This document shows, piece by piece, positions 25,557 to 32,663 of a DNA stretch of 38,860 nt; the stretch's first letter is position 1, and the number at the start of each line of letters is the position of its first letter. Position numbers and translations under genes: made by a program. The DNA is from Deltaproteobacteria bacterium (lineage in GTDB: Bacteria; Desulfobacterota; Desulfobulbia; Desulfobulbales; Desulfurivibrionaceae), in NCBI GenBank assembly GCA_026388695.1, contig JAPLJH010000077.1:1-38860 (forward strand). The letters run 5' to 3'. The notes under the pieces were generated by a model. The model did no database searches, was not told the DNA's origin, and worked only from the letters and a program-made list of their open reading frames with translations.

Positions 25557-26042
25557 ATGCTTCCTTGGACAAGGTCGTATTCCCCCAAACTCATCGCCCT
25601 TCTGGCCCTGCTTCTGGCAATTCCCGCCTGCGGGCATCCCGCCTACATTTTTCATGAGGATTCCCGCATCAACGCGGCCTTGGAGTCGTATCGCCCCTTG
25701 CCGGGCTACACCTACTACTACAGCGGCCCGGAGGATTTCCCCCTGGCCATCCTGGGGATCAGGCCGGAATACCGCCTGAAAAAAGAATTCTGGATTCCGG
25801 TGGATCTGACGAAAAAGAAGCTACAGGGCTGGATGGAGGTCATCGACAATCCCCATCGCAACCTCAAGACCAGATACCACGGCAAGGTGATCCGCACGAC
25901 GGAAGGGGAGGAAATCGGCATCTGGTACTCGCCCCAGGAATGGAGCACGGTACGGCTGGGAGCGGACCGGGAGGTCGAAATCTACACCCCGTTCAACACC
26001 CTGTACAATAAAGTCACCGGACACGAGGGTGGTTTTCCTTGA
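25557..26042 (+). CDS. Putative lipoprotein, unknown function
   Basis: 161 residues. A basic N-terminus and hydrophobic stretch (SPKLIALLALLLAIPAC) end in a possible lipobox IPAC with Cys25; proline at -2 is unusual. The mature part is rich in Tyr/Trp/Pro: ESYRPLPGYTYYYSGPEDFPLAILGI, EFWIPVDLTKKKLQGWMEVI, and a beta-rich end with IGIWYSPQEWSTVRLGADREVEIYTPFN. No family was recognised; the pattern suggests an outer-membrane-anchored beta domain. GAGAGGAGGA is a strong SD, and TATAAT at 25524-25529 may be its -10 box without a clear -35. Confidence 0.72.
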   Translation: MLPWTRSYSPKLIALLALLLAIPACGHPAYIFHEDSRINAALESYRPLPGYTYYYSGPEDFPLAILGIRPEYRLKKEFWIPVDLTKKKLQGWMEVIDNPHRNLKTRYHGKVIRTTEGEEIGIWYSPQEWSTVRLGADREVEIYTPFNTLYNKVTGHEGGFP

Positions 26043-26063
26043 GCAACTGGCAGAGATAAACAA

Positions 26064-26579
26064 ATGACAGACAGCAGAATTCAATTAACGGAAGAAGATA
26101 TCACCAGAATCACAGCGGATGCCATAGTGAATGCGGCCAACAACGCCCTTCTGGGCGGCGGCGGGGTGGACGGCGCGATCCACCGGGCGGCCGGGCCGGA
26201 ACTGCTTGCCGAATGCCGGGATCTGGGCGGCTGCCCAACGGGCGAAGCCCGAATCACCAAAGGCTACAACCTGCCAACCGCCTGGGTCATCCACACGGTG
26301 GGACCGGTCTGGCGCGGCGGAAGCCAAGGAGAGCCGGAACTACTGACCCGTTGCTACCGCAATTGCTTTTCCCTTGTTCGGAAATATGGCCTGCGGAGCA
26401 TCGCCTTTCCCGCGATCAGCACAGGGGTCTACGGTTATCCCAAAGAAGAGGCGGCCCGTATCGCCTTGCGCGAGGCACGGCAGGCCTTGGTCGAAAACGA
26501 AAATCTCGCGACCATCCTCTTTGTCTGCTTCAACAGCGCCACACGACAAGCGTACGACAAGGCCTTGTCAGAATCCTAA
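26064..26579 (+). CDS. Macro domain ADP-ribose hydrolase (YmdB-like)
   Basis: 171 residues, a single macro domain. Seen: [40 protein letters not shown], the ADP-ribose pocket with the Asn and GGGGVD loop, [23 protein letters not shown], and the diphosphate loop [12 protein letters not shown]. Macro proteins of this form remove acetyl from O-acetyl-ADP-ribose or ADP-ribose from acidic residues. It starts 21 bp after the lipoprotein gene and its stop overlaps the convergent S4 gene by 4 bp. No DarT-like toxin or sirtuin is adjacent. Confidence 0.92.
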   Translation: MTDSRIQLTEEDITRITADAIVNAANNALLGGGGVDGAIHRAAGPELLAECRDLGGCPTGEARITKGYNLPTAWVIHTVGPVWRGGSQGEPELLTRCYRNCFSLVRKYGLRSIAFPAISTGVYGYPKEEAARIALREARQALVENENLATILFVCFNSATRQAYDKALSES

Positions 26580-26803
26580 TCGCCCGCTTTCACAACAATC
26601 TCCAAGACCTCCCCGGCAAACTCCACCACATCTCCGGGCACCAACTGACGGCCTCGACGGGTTTCCACCTCGCCGTTGACCCGTGCCTCGCCTTCCTGAA
26701 TTCGGAGCTTACCCTCACCACCGGTTTCAACCACCCCGGCCAGTTTAAGCAACTGGCCAAGCCGGATAACCCCGGCGCGCACCGGCACCTGTTGTCTGCC
26801 CAT
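26576..26803 (-). CDS. Small S4-domain RNA-binding protein
   Basis: 75 residues, nearly all S4 domain: [50 protein letters not shown], like E. coli YbcJ. S4 folds bind structured RNA, often rRNA; small stand-alone versions may act in ribosome assembly or rescue. It is followed by the convergent macrodomain gene and preceded by a cupin gene 17 bp away, so both are likely transcribed together. Confidence 0.88.
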   Translation of the reverse strand: MGRQQVPVRAGVIRLGQLLKLAGVVETGGEGKLRIQEGEARVNGEVETRRGRQLVPGDVVEFAGEVLEIVVKAGD

Positions 26804-26819
26804 ACTGAGTATCCTTTTA

Positions 26820-27140
26820 TTAAAACGGGGGAGCGATGGTCACTAAAATCCGCAGATCAGTGTGCGCCCGGACGCCATGGGGCTCGCTGATGTCGCAGAG
26901 CAGCAGATCGCCTGCCTGGGCCGGGATGGCCTTGCCGTCCTTCCCGAGAAATTCCCCGCTTCCCTCCAGCACCTGAATGGAGAGCTGACCTTCAGAATCA
27001 TGGGAATGCACCGGGAAAACCTGGCCAGCGCTGAGATTGAAATTTAAGATTCGAAACCAGGGCGAATCGTGGAGCAAAAACTTTTTCATACTCAGGCCAT
27101 CAAAAACTCTGGTTTCGGTAAGGCTCTTTTTCTCCATCAT
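26820..27140 (-). CDS. Cupin domain protein
   Basis: 106 residues with a single cupin barrel. Motif 1: FPVHSHDSEGQLSIQVLEGSGEF (two His, with Gln where Glu is common); motif 2: PAQAGDLLLCDISEPHGVRAHTD with the third His. A metal site is therefore probable. Small stand-alone cupins act as isomerases, dioxygenases or sensors, and the sequence does not say which. GAGGTG lies upstream of two consecutive ATG codons. The 167 bp before it contain the bactofilin terminator. Confidence 0.85.
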   Translation of the reverse strand: MMEKKSLTETRVFDGLSMKKFLLHDSPWFRILNFNLSAGQVFPVHSHDSEGQLSIQVLEGSGEFLGKDGKAIPAQAGDLLLCDISEPHGVRAHTDLRILVTIAPPF

Positions 27141-27246
27141 CGCAACACCTCATGGGGGTAGATTGAATGCATCTCTTTTCTCCCCAGTATACGAGACCAA
27201 TCCAGTTTTTTCCTTGACCTGAATCAACCCCCCCGCAATGCATCAC

Positions 27247-27280
27247 AAAAAAAGCCGCCATACAAATCTCGGATGGCGGC
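27247..27280 (-). terminator. Intrinsic terminator of the bactofilin gene
   Basis: Read leftward: GCCGCCAT, 11-base loop, ATGGCGGC and then seven T. Twenty-eight bases past the bactofilin stop. Confidence 0.9.
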
Positions 27281-27307
27281 GAGCAAACACAGGATCTTGA
27301 CTGCTGG

Positions 27308-27772
27308 TTACTTGAGGGCAGCGCCCTTCTTTTTGGCCTGGGGTTGGGAGGCGGCTTCTTTCATCGAGTCCCAATCCACCGCTTCCGGGGGAGCAGAACC
27401 GGGCACCAGACGCAACTCCTGGCTTCTGGACTTGATTTCCCCGTTGAGCACCGCACCGGACTCCACCGCCAGGTCCATGGTCTCAACCTTGCCCTGGATA
27501 AAGCCGCTTTTCACCACATACAGCTTCTTGACATTGACCGTGCCCTCAACCCGACCCGAACAGACAAAGGTATCGACCACAATGTCCCCGGAGATCATCC
27601 CGGTTTCCCCCAGGATAAGATACTCTCCGCGGATATTGCCTTCGGCTTTGCCGTCAAGGCGCAGCTTGCCCTTGAACGAGATATCACCGGCCAGCTGCAT
27701 ATCCGTGCCGATCACGCTGGTAATCATCTCAGAATTTGTCTCGCCGATGCCCTGCTTGTTAAAAAAACCCAT
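27308..27772 (-). CDS. Bactofilin
   Basis: 154 residues. Bactofilins polymerise into filaments that anchor cell-wall enzymes and shape the cell. The core is a right-handed beta helix seen as short repeats: TSVIGTDMQLAGDISFKGKLRLDGKAEGNI, LILGETGMISGDIVVDTFVCSGRVEGTV, LYVVKSGFIQGKVETMDLAVESGAVLNGEI, flanked by a short membrane-targeting N-terminus (MGFFNKQ) and a disordered C-terminus with Lys-rich end. The ATG is chosen from AGGTGA six bases upstream; a TTG frame start further up is less likely. It lies directly after a LytM-type peptidase gene, the common partner of bactofilins. Confidence 0.92.
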   Translation of the reverse strand: MGFFNKQGIGETNSEMITSVIGTDMQLAGDISFKGKLRLDGKAEGNIRGEYLILGETGMISGDIVVDTFVCSGRVEGTVNVKKLYVVKSGFIQGKVETMDLAVESGAVLNGEIKSRSQELRLVPGSAPPEAVDWDSMKEAASQPQAKKKGAALK

Positions 27773-27853
27773 ACCAATCACCTGCTGCGGATTTTTCAAA
27801 GTTACTCCGGACAAGAAAAACCCGGAGCTGCATCACTTGACCATTGCCGCAGC

Positions 27854-28723
27854 CTATTTCGAAGCCACTACGGCAGTGCGGGGATGTACCTGAATAAATT
27901 TCACCGGATCGATCAACTTGTCCCGGTATTTGATTTCATAATGGAGATGGGCGCCAGTGCTTCTTCCCGAGTTACCCACCAGCCCGATGACCTGCCCCCT
28001 GGCCACGGTGTCGCCCTGTTTAACAAAATCCTTCTGGAGGTGGAGATAACTGGTCTGGAATCTGTTGCCGTGATCAAGGGTGAGAAAATTGCCATGGCCG
28101 TTGTCATAGCCATTGGCAACAACAACACCGTCCGCCGGGGCCATGATTTTGGTGCCGGGATTGTTTCTGATATCAACCCCACTGTGAAAGGCGGGTTCCC
28201 CGTTGATGGGATCAAGCCGCCCCCCGAACTGGGAGGTAATGGTTCCCCGAACCGGCGCACCCAGAGGCACGGACTGGATGGTATCCAGGTAATGATCCAC
28301 CTTTAGGGTAAGGCCGGCATACGAATCCTGCGGCAGTCGGGTAAAAGGTCCGCCCGCGCCTTTCTTGCTCTCATGCACCTCAAGATTCACCCCCACCGAG
28401 GCGAGGATGGATTCAATAGCCTGACTTTTGTGTTTCAAGTCGGTAAGAGCCGCATTCAGTAGGGCCTGTTGTTCCTGCTCCTGCTTGGTTGTCCGCTCCT
28501 GCATGCTGGTATTCAGGGCGACGGTGACCGCCAGGTTCTTTTGCATTGTCACAACCCGCTCGCGCAGAACGAGGTTTTCTCCGGAAAAAAACCAACCAAA
28601 CCCGCTGCCAAGCATGAAAAAACAACAGACCCCGAACACGGTCTTCAGGGTCTTTCTGGATACAGCAAACGAGCGGATTTGCCCCCGTTCACTGGTCACA
28701 ATAAAATGTATCTGTTTATCCAT
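27854..28723 (-). CDS. M23 (LytM-type) zinc metallopeptidase
   Basis: 289 residues. One membrane helix (about 28-48) after a cytoplasmic N-terminus, a periplasmic coiled coil (60-110) and a C-terminal M23 domain (about 165-275) with HSGVDIR, APADGVVVANG, LDHGNRFQTSYLHL and the metal motif HLHYE. All expected ligands are present, so it should cut peptidoglycan cross-links. Its order with bactofilin (peptidase first, then bactofilin, 81 bp apart) matches operons where the bactofilin positions the hydrolase. AAGGGGG lies about 11 bases before the ATG. A 13-codon ORF with a good SD precedes it. Confidence 0.93.
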   Translation of the reverse strand: MDKQIHFIVTSERGQIRSFAVSRKTLKTVFGVCCFFMLGSGFGWFFSGENLVLRERVVTMQKNLAVTVALNTSMQERTTKQEQEQQALLNAALTDLKHKSQAIESILASVGVNLEVHESKKGAGGPFTRLPQDSYAGLTLKVDHYLDTIQSVPLGAPVRGTITSQFGGRLDPINGEPAFHSGVDIRNNPGTKIMAPADGVVVANGYDNGHGNFLTLDHGNRFQTSYLHLQKDFVKQGDTVARGQVIGLVGNSGRSTGAHLHYEIKYRDKLIDPVKFIQVHPRTAVVASK

Positions 28724-28756
28724 GCGGCAGAGGCCCCCTTGTCTGCGGTCCGGCGG

Positions 28757-28798
28757 TCAAAGACGATCAGCGTCCGGTATAAAATCACCCAGACGCAT
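28757..28798 (-). CDS. Candidate 13-residue leader ORF upstream of the M23 gene
   Basis: A GAGGAGAT SD six bases before ATG opens MRLGDFIPDADRL then TGA, ending 33 bp before the peptidase ATG. The SD is better than that of the peptidase itself. It may be a leader peptide, a decayed gene start, or chance. No other gene is seen between 28724 and 28998 apart from this region's AT-rich stretch near 28930-28950. Confidence 0.3.
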   Translation of the reverse strand: MRLGDFIPDADRL

Positions 28799-28998
28799 AC
28801 AACTATCTCCTCAAAAAAGAAGAGAAATTCACAATAGTTTCGAAAAAGAGTAACAGGAATGCGACAGGCAAACCAGTTTTTTTTGGAGCTTCTTGCGCGG
28901 ATCATCCGCAACCCTTTATGCCCCAAGACTTTCTCTGATTATATTTTTTCCCCGGACGCCGACGCCTCGCGGAATCGGCAACAGCCTTTATTGGGCGC

Positions 28999-29400
28999 TC
29001 ACAACACCTTTTCCGTCTGCGTGATGATCTCGTGCGCTGTGGCGGAATCCATCAGAGCCGTTTTCTTCCTTGCCGTGACGCGTATGCGTGTCGCTTTGGC
29101 GCTGATGACCTCCAGCTCGATCTCGATATCCCGATCCGCCGTGTTGGCCGTGATATTCTCGCCTTTTTCCACTTTCTCGGTCTTGCAGACCTTGATCGCC
29201 ATGCGGTTGAGCGCGGTGAGCGTGGCTTTTTTCACCTTGGGCAGAGGTTCGGTAAAGGTCTTGTAGGCAATGCCGTTCAGGGTGTAGTTCACCCCGGCGC
29301 CTGCCCCCACGCCCAAAATGGTCAGCGAGACAGGATCGCAGCCTGAAAGCAGAAAAAGCCAGCCCCCCATGAGGGCGATACGGATCGTTGCGGAGCGCAT
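28999..29400 (-). CDS. DUF3568-type lipoprotein
   Basis: 133 residues. Lipoprotein signal MRSATIRIALMGGWLFLLSGC with lipobox LSGC. The mature part begins DPVSLTILGVGAGAGVNYTLNGIAYKTFTEPLPKVKKATLTALNRMAI and continues with an alternating beta pattern (RDIEIELEVISAKATRIRVTARKKTALMD). This is the pattern of the small DUF3568 lipoproteins found in anaerobic Proteobacteria; function unknown, likely outer-membrane inner face. An AGGAAAC SD lies before the ATG (a GTG one codon earlier is possible). The 290 bp upstream hold a perfect GATAAGCTTATC palindrome (29444-29455) and no gene. Confidence 0.8.
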   Translation of the reverse strand: MRSATIRIALMGGWLFLLSGCDPVSLTILGVGAGAGVNYTLNGIAYKTFTEPLPKVKKATLTALNRMAIKVCKTEKVEKGENITANTADRDIEIELEVISAKATRIRVTARKKTALMDSATAHEIITQTEKVL

Positions 29401-29690
29401 CACATGTTTCCTGAGTCGAGATTAATGAGTCCTTGCAAAGCAGGATAAGCTTATCAAAAAAACACGCCATGTTATATCAAAATGAAGCAAATGCCCACCT
29501 GTCAACGCAACAAGGTTCCGGCGGCCAGAGCAAGGCCGGGAGAGACAGGCGCGGAGCGTTTTCACGGACACAACCCTCGCCTGCCGCCGTTCGCCAGCAT
29601 TCTTTTGCCTCTTGTCTCTTCGCCGGAAAAACGCTATGCATATTCCACGAGACGCGGCGTTCTTTCCCCCCCCCTTTCCTTGCAACGGCC

Positions 29691-30227
29691 ATGCGCAGAA
29701 AAAAACTCTCCTCCCGGCAATCAAAACCCGCAGCAAAGCGCCGAAATGGAAAAACTGGACAACAGCCCATCCGCAAGCTGACCGCCAGCGATGATCTGGG
29801 CGTTCTCTTTTCCTCCGACCCGGAAAACACCCCGCAGAGCTTTGCCGATGCCTTGGCCTCCGGAATCCCCGCCACAACCCTGGCGGAAATTCTTACGGAG
29901 AAAGATGAGCTGCCGACCCCTGCCCAATCGTGGCAGGCCGCGATACGCAATTCCCCTCCGCCCCAGGATCGGCTCGATCTCCATGGCTGCACCGCCGCCG
30001 AGGCGGAAATCAAGACGGAGAATTTTCTGAGCCGATCCCGGCGCAATCGCCTGAAGACCGTCCTGGTCATAACCGGCAAAGGGCTCCACTCGCCGGAAGG
30101 CTCCGTGCTCAAGGACGTCATCGAGACCCGACTCAAGATCATGAAAAACGACGGGTTGATCCTCACCTATCTCTGGGAAAAAAAGAGCCTGGAGAAAAGC
30201 GGGGCGCTGCTCGTGTACCTGCCCTGA
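29691..30227 (+). CDS. Smr domain protein
   Basis: 178 residues. A basic N-terminus (MRRKKLSSRQSKPAAKRRNGK), a linker, and a C-terminal Smr domain with the hallmark RLDLHGCTAAEAEIKTENFL and the second motif VLVITGKGLHSPEGSVLKDVI. Smr domains are nucleases acting on branched DNA or on mRNA under collided ribosomes; stand-alone short Smr proteins resemble E. coli SmrA/SmrB. The ATG is chosen because the basic start is typical; the SD is poor and a longer open frame reaches back to 29433 with no conserved features. The next gene follows after 24 bp. Confidence 0.85.
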   Translation: MRRKKLSSRQSKPAAKRRNGKTGQQPIRKLTASDDLGVLFSSDPENTPQSFADALASGIPATTLAEILTEKDELPTPAQSWQAAIRNSPPPQDRLDLHGCTAAEAEIKTENFLSRSRRNRLKTVLVITGKGLHSPEGSVLKDVIETRLKIMKNDGLILTYLWEKKSLEKSGALLVYLP

Positions 30228-30251
30228 ACTGCAACCCAAAGGACCCTTGCC

Positions 30252-30470
30252 ATGCCCCTCCATCAAGTCACGGTTTTCAGCCCCTTTCCCTTTGTCATCG
30301 GCCAGAGGATTCACATCGCCGGGGGGCCGCGCGGCGGGGATTGGCAGGTGATCGGCCTGAGCGAGCGCAAGGTCCAGCTCAGATGCCCGGTTTCCGGACG
30401 GGAGGTGGAGTGGGACCGGTTCTGTTATCTTGCCGAAGCCCGCGAACAGGAATGGCCCCTGCCGCGCTGA
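30252..30470 (+). CDS. Small hypothetical protein
   Basis: 72 residues, MPLHQVTVFSPFPFVIGQRIHIAGGPRGGDWQVIGLSERKVQLRCPVSGREVEWDRFCYL. It looks like an SH3-like beta barrel (IHIAGGPRGGDWQVIGL, VQLRCPVSGREVEWDRF), as in small proteins that bind nucleic acid or partner proteins. Unrecognised beyond that. It follows the Smr gene closely on the same strand and has codon usage like its neighbours. Confidence 0.65.
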   Translation: MPLHQVTVFSPFPFVIGQRIHIAGGPRGGDWQVIGLSERKVQLRCPVSGREVEWDRFCYLAEAREQEWPLPR

Positions 30471-30491
30471 GATTTTCAAGACCGCTGAGCC

Positions 30492-30519
30492 TTGACTTGC
30501 ATGCAGCCCGGATTATATT
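30492..30519 (+). promoter_or_regulatory. Promoter upstream of the htpX-like remnant
   Basis: TTGACT (30492-30497), 16-bp spacer, TATATT (30514-30519). A CCCCCAT block follows at 30520-30526 but is too far from the -35 box for a heat-shock promoter. Start near 30526, then GAGGAT SD and ATG at 30572. Confidence 0.55.
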
Positions 30520-30571
30520 CCCCCATAGTGCCCGACCGAACCTGCCCACAATATGCAACGAGGATAGCCCC

Positions 30572-30616
30572 ATGGGAAACACGATAAAAACAAGCCTGCT
30601 TCTGATGGCCGGTTGA
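30572..30616 (+). pseudogene. Apparent 5' remnant of htpX (14 codons), now a leader to the HAD gene
   Basis: GAGGAT SD, then MGNTIKTSLLLMAG and TGA. The N(T/Q)xKTxxLL start resembles the N-terminus of HtpX-type M48 membrane proteases, where a long hydrophobic helix should follow. Here a stop appears at once and the HAD gene begins 3 bases later with no SD of its own. The simplest reading is a deletion that removed the protease and fused its promoter and ribosome site to the HAD gene, leaving a coupling leader peptide. The match rests on 14 residues and is recalled, not searched, so a plain leader peptide remains possible. Confidence 0.4.
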
Positions 30617-30619
30617 ACC

Positions 30620-31234
30620 ATGCCGCTCGACTCCTTTATCACAACCATCCTCTTCGACTACGGCGGCGTCCTGGCCGAAGAGGGCTTCACCCTGGGGCTT
30701 TCGGTCATAGCCAGAGAAAACGGCCTTGACCCGGCTCCTTTTTTCCATACTGCCACCGAGGTCATCTACGCCTGCGGCTATGTAACCGGCAAGAGCACCG
30801 AACAGGCCTACTGGCATCTACTCCGCAGCCAAACCGGTATCAGGGGCGAAGACCAGGCGCTGACCGAGACAATCCTCAGCCGCTTTACCCTGCGGCCCAG
30901 AATGCTTGCAGCGGTTCGCAGCCTCAGAAAACAGGGGCTGAACCCGGTCATTCTCAGCGACCAGACCGACTGGCTCGACCGCCTCAATGAGCGGCAGCCG
31001 TTTTTTCAAGAATTCAGCCAGGTCTTCAACAGCTACCATCTCGGAAAAACCAAACGCGAGCCCAGCCTGTTCACCGACATCCTCGCGGCCCTTAAGGTCG
31101 AGCCCCAGCAAGCCCTCTTTGTGGATGACAACCAGGGCCATATTGACCGCGCTGCTGCCCTTGGCCTGGAAACCCATCTGTTCCAAAGCGAGGAGCTGTT
31201 TTTCACCGACCTTGCCCGGCGAGGGCTTGCCTGA
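30620..31234 (+). CDS. HAD superfamily hydrolase (subfamily IA)
   Basis: 204 residues. Motif I ILFDYGGVLAEEG near residue 10, an all-helical cap (about 20-90), motif II VILSDQTDW near 113, motif III Lys in HLGKTKREPS and motif IV ALFVDDNQGHIDRAA. This is the layout of small phosphatases or haloacid-dehalogenase-like proteins; the substrate is unknown. The Asp two residues after the nucleophile is Gly, as in many FDxGGV(L/I) members, which can lower phosphatase activity. Translation is probably coupled to the short ORF just upstream; GemA-like follows after 33 bp. Confidence 0.85.
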   Translation: MPLDSFITTILFDYGGVLAEEGFTLGLSVIARENGLDPAPFFHTATEVIYACGYVTGKSTEQAYWHLLRSQTGIRGEDQALTETILSRFTLRPRMLAAVRSLRKQGLNPVILSDQTDWLDRLNERQPFFQEFSQVFNSYHLGKTKREPSLFTDILAALKVEPQQALFVDDNQGHIDRAAALGLETHLFQSEELFFTDLARRGLA

Positions 31235-31267
31235 GCCCGCCGAAGATAGACCCGAGGACAAGAGGCC

Positions 31268-31636
31268 ATGCTGGATCATAAAAAACTCGCCGTCATTCAT
31301 ATTGTCAAAAAGGAACTGGCGGTAAGTGAGCAGGAATACCGCGACACCATGGAAAAAGTGGCGGGAGTCCGCTCGGCCAAGGACTTGGACGAGACTGGTT
31401 TCCAACGGCTCATGCGCTATTTTGCCCGAAGCGGGCATTATCGCGCCCGGCCGGAAGGCATTACCTTCCGGCAGAGGATGTACATCAAGCATCTTCTGGC
31501 GGATCTTGCCTGGGACGCAACGCATTGCGCCAATTTTTTAAAAAAATACTACAAGACCGGAGAAATAGGGACGCTGTCCAAAAAAGAGGCCAGCAAGGTG
31601 ATCGAGTCACTCAAACATATTCTGGCCGGACGATGA
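31268..31636 (+). CDS. Phage Mu GemA/gp16-like protein (DUF1018)
   Basis: 122 residues. LDHKKLAVIHIVKKELAVSEQEYRDTMEKVAGVRSAKDLDETGFQRLMRYF is the gp16/GemA core; the C-terminal ITFRQRMYIKHLL ... TLSKKEASKVIESLKHIL is the usual second helical unit. GemA of phage Mu modulates host gene expression and DNA supercoiling. No other phage gene, integrase or Mu end was seen, so this is either a domesticated copy or the edge of a decayed prophage. AGACCCGAGGACAAGAGG upstream offers a purine-rich SD. Base composition is like the neighbours. Confidence 0.8.
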   Translation: MLDHKKLAVIHIVKKELAVSEQEYRDTMEKVAGVRSAKDLDETGFQRLMRYFARSGHYRARPEGITFRQRMYIKHLLADLAWDATHCANFLKKYYKTGEIGTLSKKEASKVIESLKHILAGR

Positions 31637-31703
31637 AAAATGGAAGGAAAGGAAAACGAACTATCCAACTTGGAGCCGAAAGGTGAAAAAAACCACGGAG
31701 CAT

Positions 31704-31829
31704 AACTGTTCAGCAGTGCCGCAGATGCTAGGAAGAGGTCAGCGAAATGTGCTAGTGCACATGAGCTGGCCGATGACAGGTAAGCGAGCCTGCGAGACTC
31801 CGACGCAGATGCGGTGCTGCTGGACAGTT
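31704..31829 (+). ncRNA. Structured 126-nt element closed by a 20-bp stem
   Basis: Bases 31704-31723 pair with 31810-31829 along all 20 positions if three G-U pairs are allowed. Inside are GGTCAGC/GCTGGCC (31737-31743 with 31765-31771), capped by ATGTGC/GCACAT around a TAGT loop (31747-31762), then CAGG/CCTG (31777-31792) or, as an alternative, CTGCG/CGCAG (31790-31808). The G-U pairs favour an RNA over a DNA palindrome; the strand is inferred from the flanking genes and because the + strand gives G-U pairs where the complement would give A-C. No reverse transcriptase, transposase or known RNA class was recognised. The 3' arm sits 12 bp before the next ATG. Confidence 0.45.
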
Positions 31830-31840
31830 ACAAGACAACA

Positions 31841-32191
31841 ATGACAGCATTCAAGGATGAATGGGATCTGGGCATGGCCCTACAGATTCTGCACAGCGAA
31901 AACGTAGACAGCAAGCTCTGGGCCGAGGCGGTGAAATGGCTGTTTCTCTTTGGCCCCCCGGCAATCCGGGAGATGATCAGCCAGGCTTCAAACATGGCCA
32001 CCGGCGAGTTTTTCCCAGAACTGTCACCCATCGGGTACACCGATCAGGGGGAGGCTCTGTACGACATCAAAAAACTTGCCGAGAGCCTAGGGATGAGCGA
32101 GGAAGAAGCTTTGGCCAAGATGGCGGAACTGGAAGCGGAACACGATATTCAGAGTCTTTATGACGGACCAGAGGCGCATAAAATCCAGTAA
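31841..32191 (+). CDS. Hypothetical helical protein
   Basis: 116 residues, MTAFKDEWDLGMALQILHSENVDSKLWAEAVKWLFLFGPPAIREMISQASNMATGEFFPELSPIGYTDQGEALYDIKKLAESLGMSEEEALAKMAELEAEH. Mostly acidic helices; the tail (LAESLGMSEEEALAKMAEL) looks like a helix-turn-helix or dimer hairpin but with no clear DNA-recognition pattern. Family unknown. The ATG is chosen where the frame begins to look protein-like; the open frame extends back into the 20-bp stem of the upstream element. No SD is obvious, so translation may depend on that structure. It ends 7 bp before the convergent DoxX gene. Confidence 0.65.
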   Translation: MTAFKDEWDLGMALQILHSENVDSKLWAEAVKWLFLFGPPAIREMISQASNMATGEFFPELSPIGYTDQGEALYDIKKLAESLGMSEEEALAKMAELEAEHDIQSLYDGPEAHKIQ

Positions 32192-32198
32192 GCTCGAA

Positions 32199-32663
32199 TC
32201 AGAGGAGAATCCCGCCCCGCCGCCTATCCCTTGCGAGAACCCGATCCAAGGACAGCATGCCCCCGCCCCGGAGCACAAGGGCCAGAGCAATCCCCAACAC
32301 CAGGATATGATACTCATACCCCTCGCCCTGTTGCTGCCCGAACCAATTCATGAAAAAACCATGCTGGAGATGATTCATCTTCAGGCAGATGGCGATAGCC
32401 GTGCCGATGGCCAGGGCCCAGACCCTGGTAAAAAGGCCGAACACCAGCAACAGCGATCCGCACACCTCCGTGACCATTAAGAGAATAATAGCCCAGAAGG
32501 GAAAGCCCATGGCGGAAAACGCTGTGACCGTTGCCGCGTAACCAGGCCCCCCGAACCAGCCGAAAACCTTTTGCGCGCCATGGGGGAAGATCACCACCCC
32601 CAAAGCCAGACGGATCAAAAATTGAGCAGGGCTGCTATCTGTCGCTGCCAGGGTTTTCACCAT
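32199..32663 (-). CDS. DoxX family membrane protein
   Basis: 154 residues, four membrane helices. PAQFLIRLALGVVIFPHGAQKVFGWFGGPG is the DoxX hallmark first helix with the HGAQK motif, followed by GFPFWAIILLMVTEVCGSLLLVFGLFTRVWALAIGTAIAICL and a last helix near GYEYHILVLGIALALVLRGGG. DoxX proteins are quinone-linked redox or stress proteins of unclear role. GAGAGG upstream supports this ATG over a longer frame. Its divergent upstream region is long and AT-rich. Confidence 0.9.
   Translation of the reverse strand: MVKTLAATDSSPAQFLIRLALGVVIFPHGAQKVFGWFGGPGYAATVTAFSAMGFPFWAIILLMVTEVCGSLLLVFGLFTRVWALAIGTAIAICLKMNHLQHGFFMNWFGQQQGEGYEYHILVLGIALALVLRGGGMLSLDRVLARDRRRGGILL

Noticed and set aside
28859-29266. 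135-codon plus-strand frame between the M23 and lipoprotein genes
   Set aside because: It overlaps the DUF3568-type lipoprotein on the other strand and has no protein-like features.
29444-29455. GATAAGCTTATC as a regulator site of the DUF3568 gene
   Set aside because: It is a perfect palindrome but single, short, and not aligned with promoter boxes.
30491-30528. CTTGAC and CCCCCAT upstream of the htpX-like remnant as a heat-shock (sigma32) promoter
   Set aside because: The spacing is about 23 bp, well beyond the 13-15 bp expected; a sigma70-type pair fits the same region better.
31770-31798. CCGATGA, a CAGG/CCTG stem and CGAGAC resemble a hammerhead ribozyme core
   Set aside because: The core needs CUGANGA and GAAA; both are altered here, and the flanking stems do not place a cleavable NUH in the right position.
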